NCBI GenBank assembly: GCA_934654605.1
Contig: CAKUGH010000023.1
Span: 1-23,204, forward strand
Direction: 5' to 3'
DNA from: an uncultured Collinsella sp.
Lineage (GTDB): Bacteria; Actinomycetota; Coriobacteriia; Coriobacteriales; Coriobacteriaceae
DNA length: 23,204 bases
In this document: positions 22,405-23,204 of the stretch, one piece after another
Layout of the letters: each line of letters opens with the position of its first letter
How positions within the stretch are numbered: the stretch's first letter is position 1
Notes under the pieces: generated by a model
Databases searched by the model: none
The model's input: only the letters and a program-made list of their open reading frames with translations
What the model was told of the DNA's origin: nothing
Translations under genes and position numbers: made by a program

Positions 22405-23204
22405 ATGTGGGCATACGAGACGACGTTCTACCAGATCTATCCGCTGGGCTTTTGCGGAGCTCCGCGCGAAAACGCCGCCCCCGTTGCCGAGGATGAACTC
22501 GCCCAGGCTGCCAACGCCGCGCCCAACCCCGATGCTCCGATTATGAAAATCGCCCAATGGGCCGACTACCTGCAAGAGCTCGGTATCGGTGCTGTGCTCA
22601 TTAACCCGCCGCTCGAGTCTGATAGCCACGGCTACGATACACGCAGCCTGCGCCACGTCGACCGCCGCCTGGGTGGGGATGCCGACTTTGCCGCCGTGTG
22701 CGAGACGCTGCACGCCCATGGCATCCGCGTGGTGCTCGACGCCGTCTTCAACCACGTCGGTCGCGGCTTTTGGGCCTTCCGCGATGTGCAGGAGCGCAAG
22801 TGGGATTCGCCCTATAAGGACTGGTTCCACATTAGCTTTGACGGTGACTCGTGCTACGGCGACGGCTTTTGGTACGAGGGCTGGGAGGGCCATTTTGAGC
22901 TCGTGAAGCTCAACCTACAAAACCCCGCCGTGGTCGATTACCTGCTTGAGTCCGTGCGTCACTGGGCCGAGGTCTTTGGCATCGACGGTCTGCGCTTGGA
23001 CGTCGCCTATATGCTCGACCACGACTTCATACGTCGTCTGCATACCTTTACCCGCGAGCTCAAGCCCGATTTTGTGCTGATCGGCGAGACGCTCCACGGC
23101 GACTACAACCAGATCGTCAACGACGATATGCTCGACTCCTGCACCAACTACGAGTGCTACAAGGGCCTGTACTCCAGCTTTAACTCGGTCAACATGTTCG
23201 AGAT
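22405..23204 (+). CDS. GH13 alpha-amylase-family glycosidase (partial, C-terminus beyond window)
   Basis: The first 266 residues are visible. After ETTFYQIYPLGFCG come the GH13 conserved regions: I DAVFNHVG (112-119), II GLRLDVAY (195-202) with the nucleophile Asp199, and III LIGETLHGDY (225-234) with the acid/base Glu228. It should cleave alpha-glucans or maltodextrins inside the cell, since no signal peptide is present. GGGAGG (22394-22399) lies 5 bases before the ATG at 22405. A TACAAT box at 22364-22369 could be its -10 element, without a good -35. It was probably the original downstream neighbour of the MFS gene before the island arrived. Confidence 0.93.
   Translation, partial: MWAYETTFYQIYPLGFCGAPRENAAPVAEDELAQAANAAPNPDAPIMKIAQWADYLQELGIGAVLINPPLESDSHGYDTRSLRHVDRRLGGDADFAAVCETLHAHGIRVVLDAVFNHVGRGFWAFRDVQERKWDSPYKDWFHISFDGDSCYGDGFWYEGWEGHFELVKLNLQNPAVVDYLLESVRHWAEVFGIDGLRLDVAYMLDHDFIRRLHTFTRELKPDFVLIGETLHGDYNQIVNDDMLDSCTNYECYKGLYSSFNSVNMFE

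Noticed and set aside
1..23204. tRNA, rRNA genes or CRISPR array
   Set aside because: No cloverleaf-like segment with a CCA end, no rRNA signature and no regularly spaced short direct repeats were seen on reading through the gaps between genes.

Overview
The window is about 23 kb of a high-GC, low-complexity-free bacterial chromosome. Gene content and protein style (FeoA-FeoB fusion, TrpXYZ-type ABC transporter, acyltransferase-SGNH protein, SotB-like MFS carrier, GH13 enzyme) point to a gut actinobacterium of the Coriobacteriia, most like Collinsella. This is recognition from memory, not a database result. No tRNA, rRNA, CRISPR array, integrase or transposase gene was seen.

Left part (1-9.7 kb) is almost all on the minus strand: a truncated gene at the edge, an MscS channel gene bracketed by two identical 40-bp palindromes, a three-gene ABC importer (lipoprotein, permease, ATPase), a WYL-domain regulator, asnS, a membrane acyltransferase with a C-terminal SGNH hydrolase, and a glucose-type PTS IIA protein. 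Middle part (9.97-14.9 kb) is on the plus strand: an alpha/beta hydrolase, a 343-bp non-coding stretch rich in inverted repeats, a FeoA-FeoB iron transporter, and an MFS efflux carrier. At the right edge is the start of a GH13 glycosidase on the plus strand.

Between the MFS gene and the GH13 gene lies the most unusual region (15046-22119). It is a tightly packed minus-strand operon of four genes: a large dynamin-like GTPase, a very large HerA/FtsK-type ATPase with a Ser/Thr-rich insert, an HNH/Endo VII-fold nuclease of the polymorphic-toxin kind, and a small protein that looks like its immunity partner. Stop and start codons overlap at the last two junctions. Sampled lines from this block have lower GC (about 42-57%) than sampled core lines (about 63%). 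The block is flanked by a diverged direct repeat of the last codons of the MFS gene plus a REP-like hairpin, so it appears to have been inserted between the MFS and GH13 genes.

Working idea (inference): the GTPase and the ATPase form a membrane-remodelling and pumping machine that handles, delivers or regulates the nuclease, while the last gene protects the producer. An anti-phage role is the main alternative.
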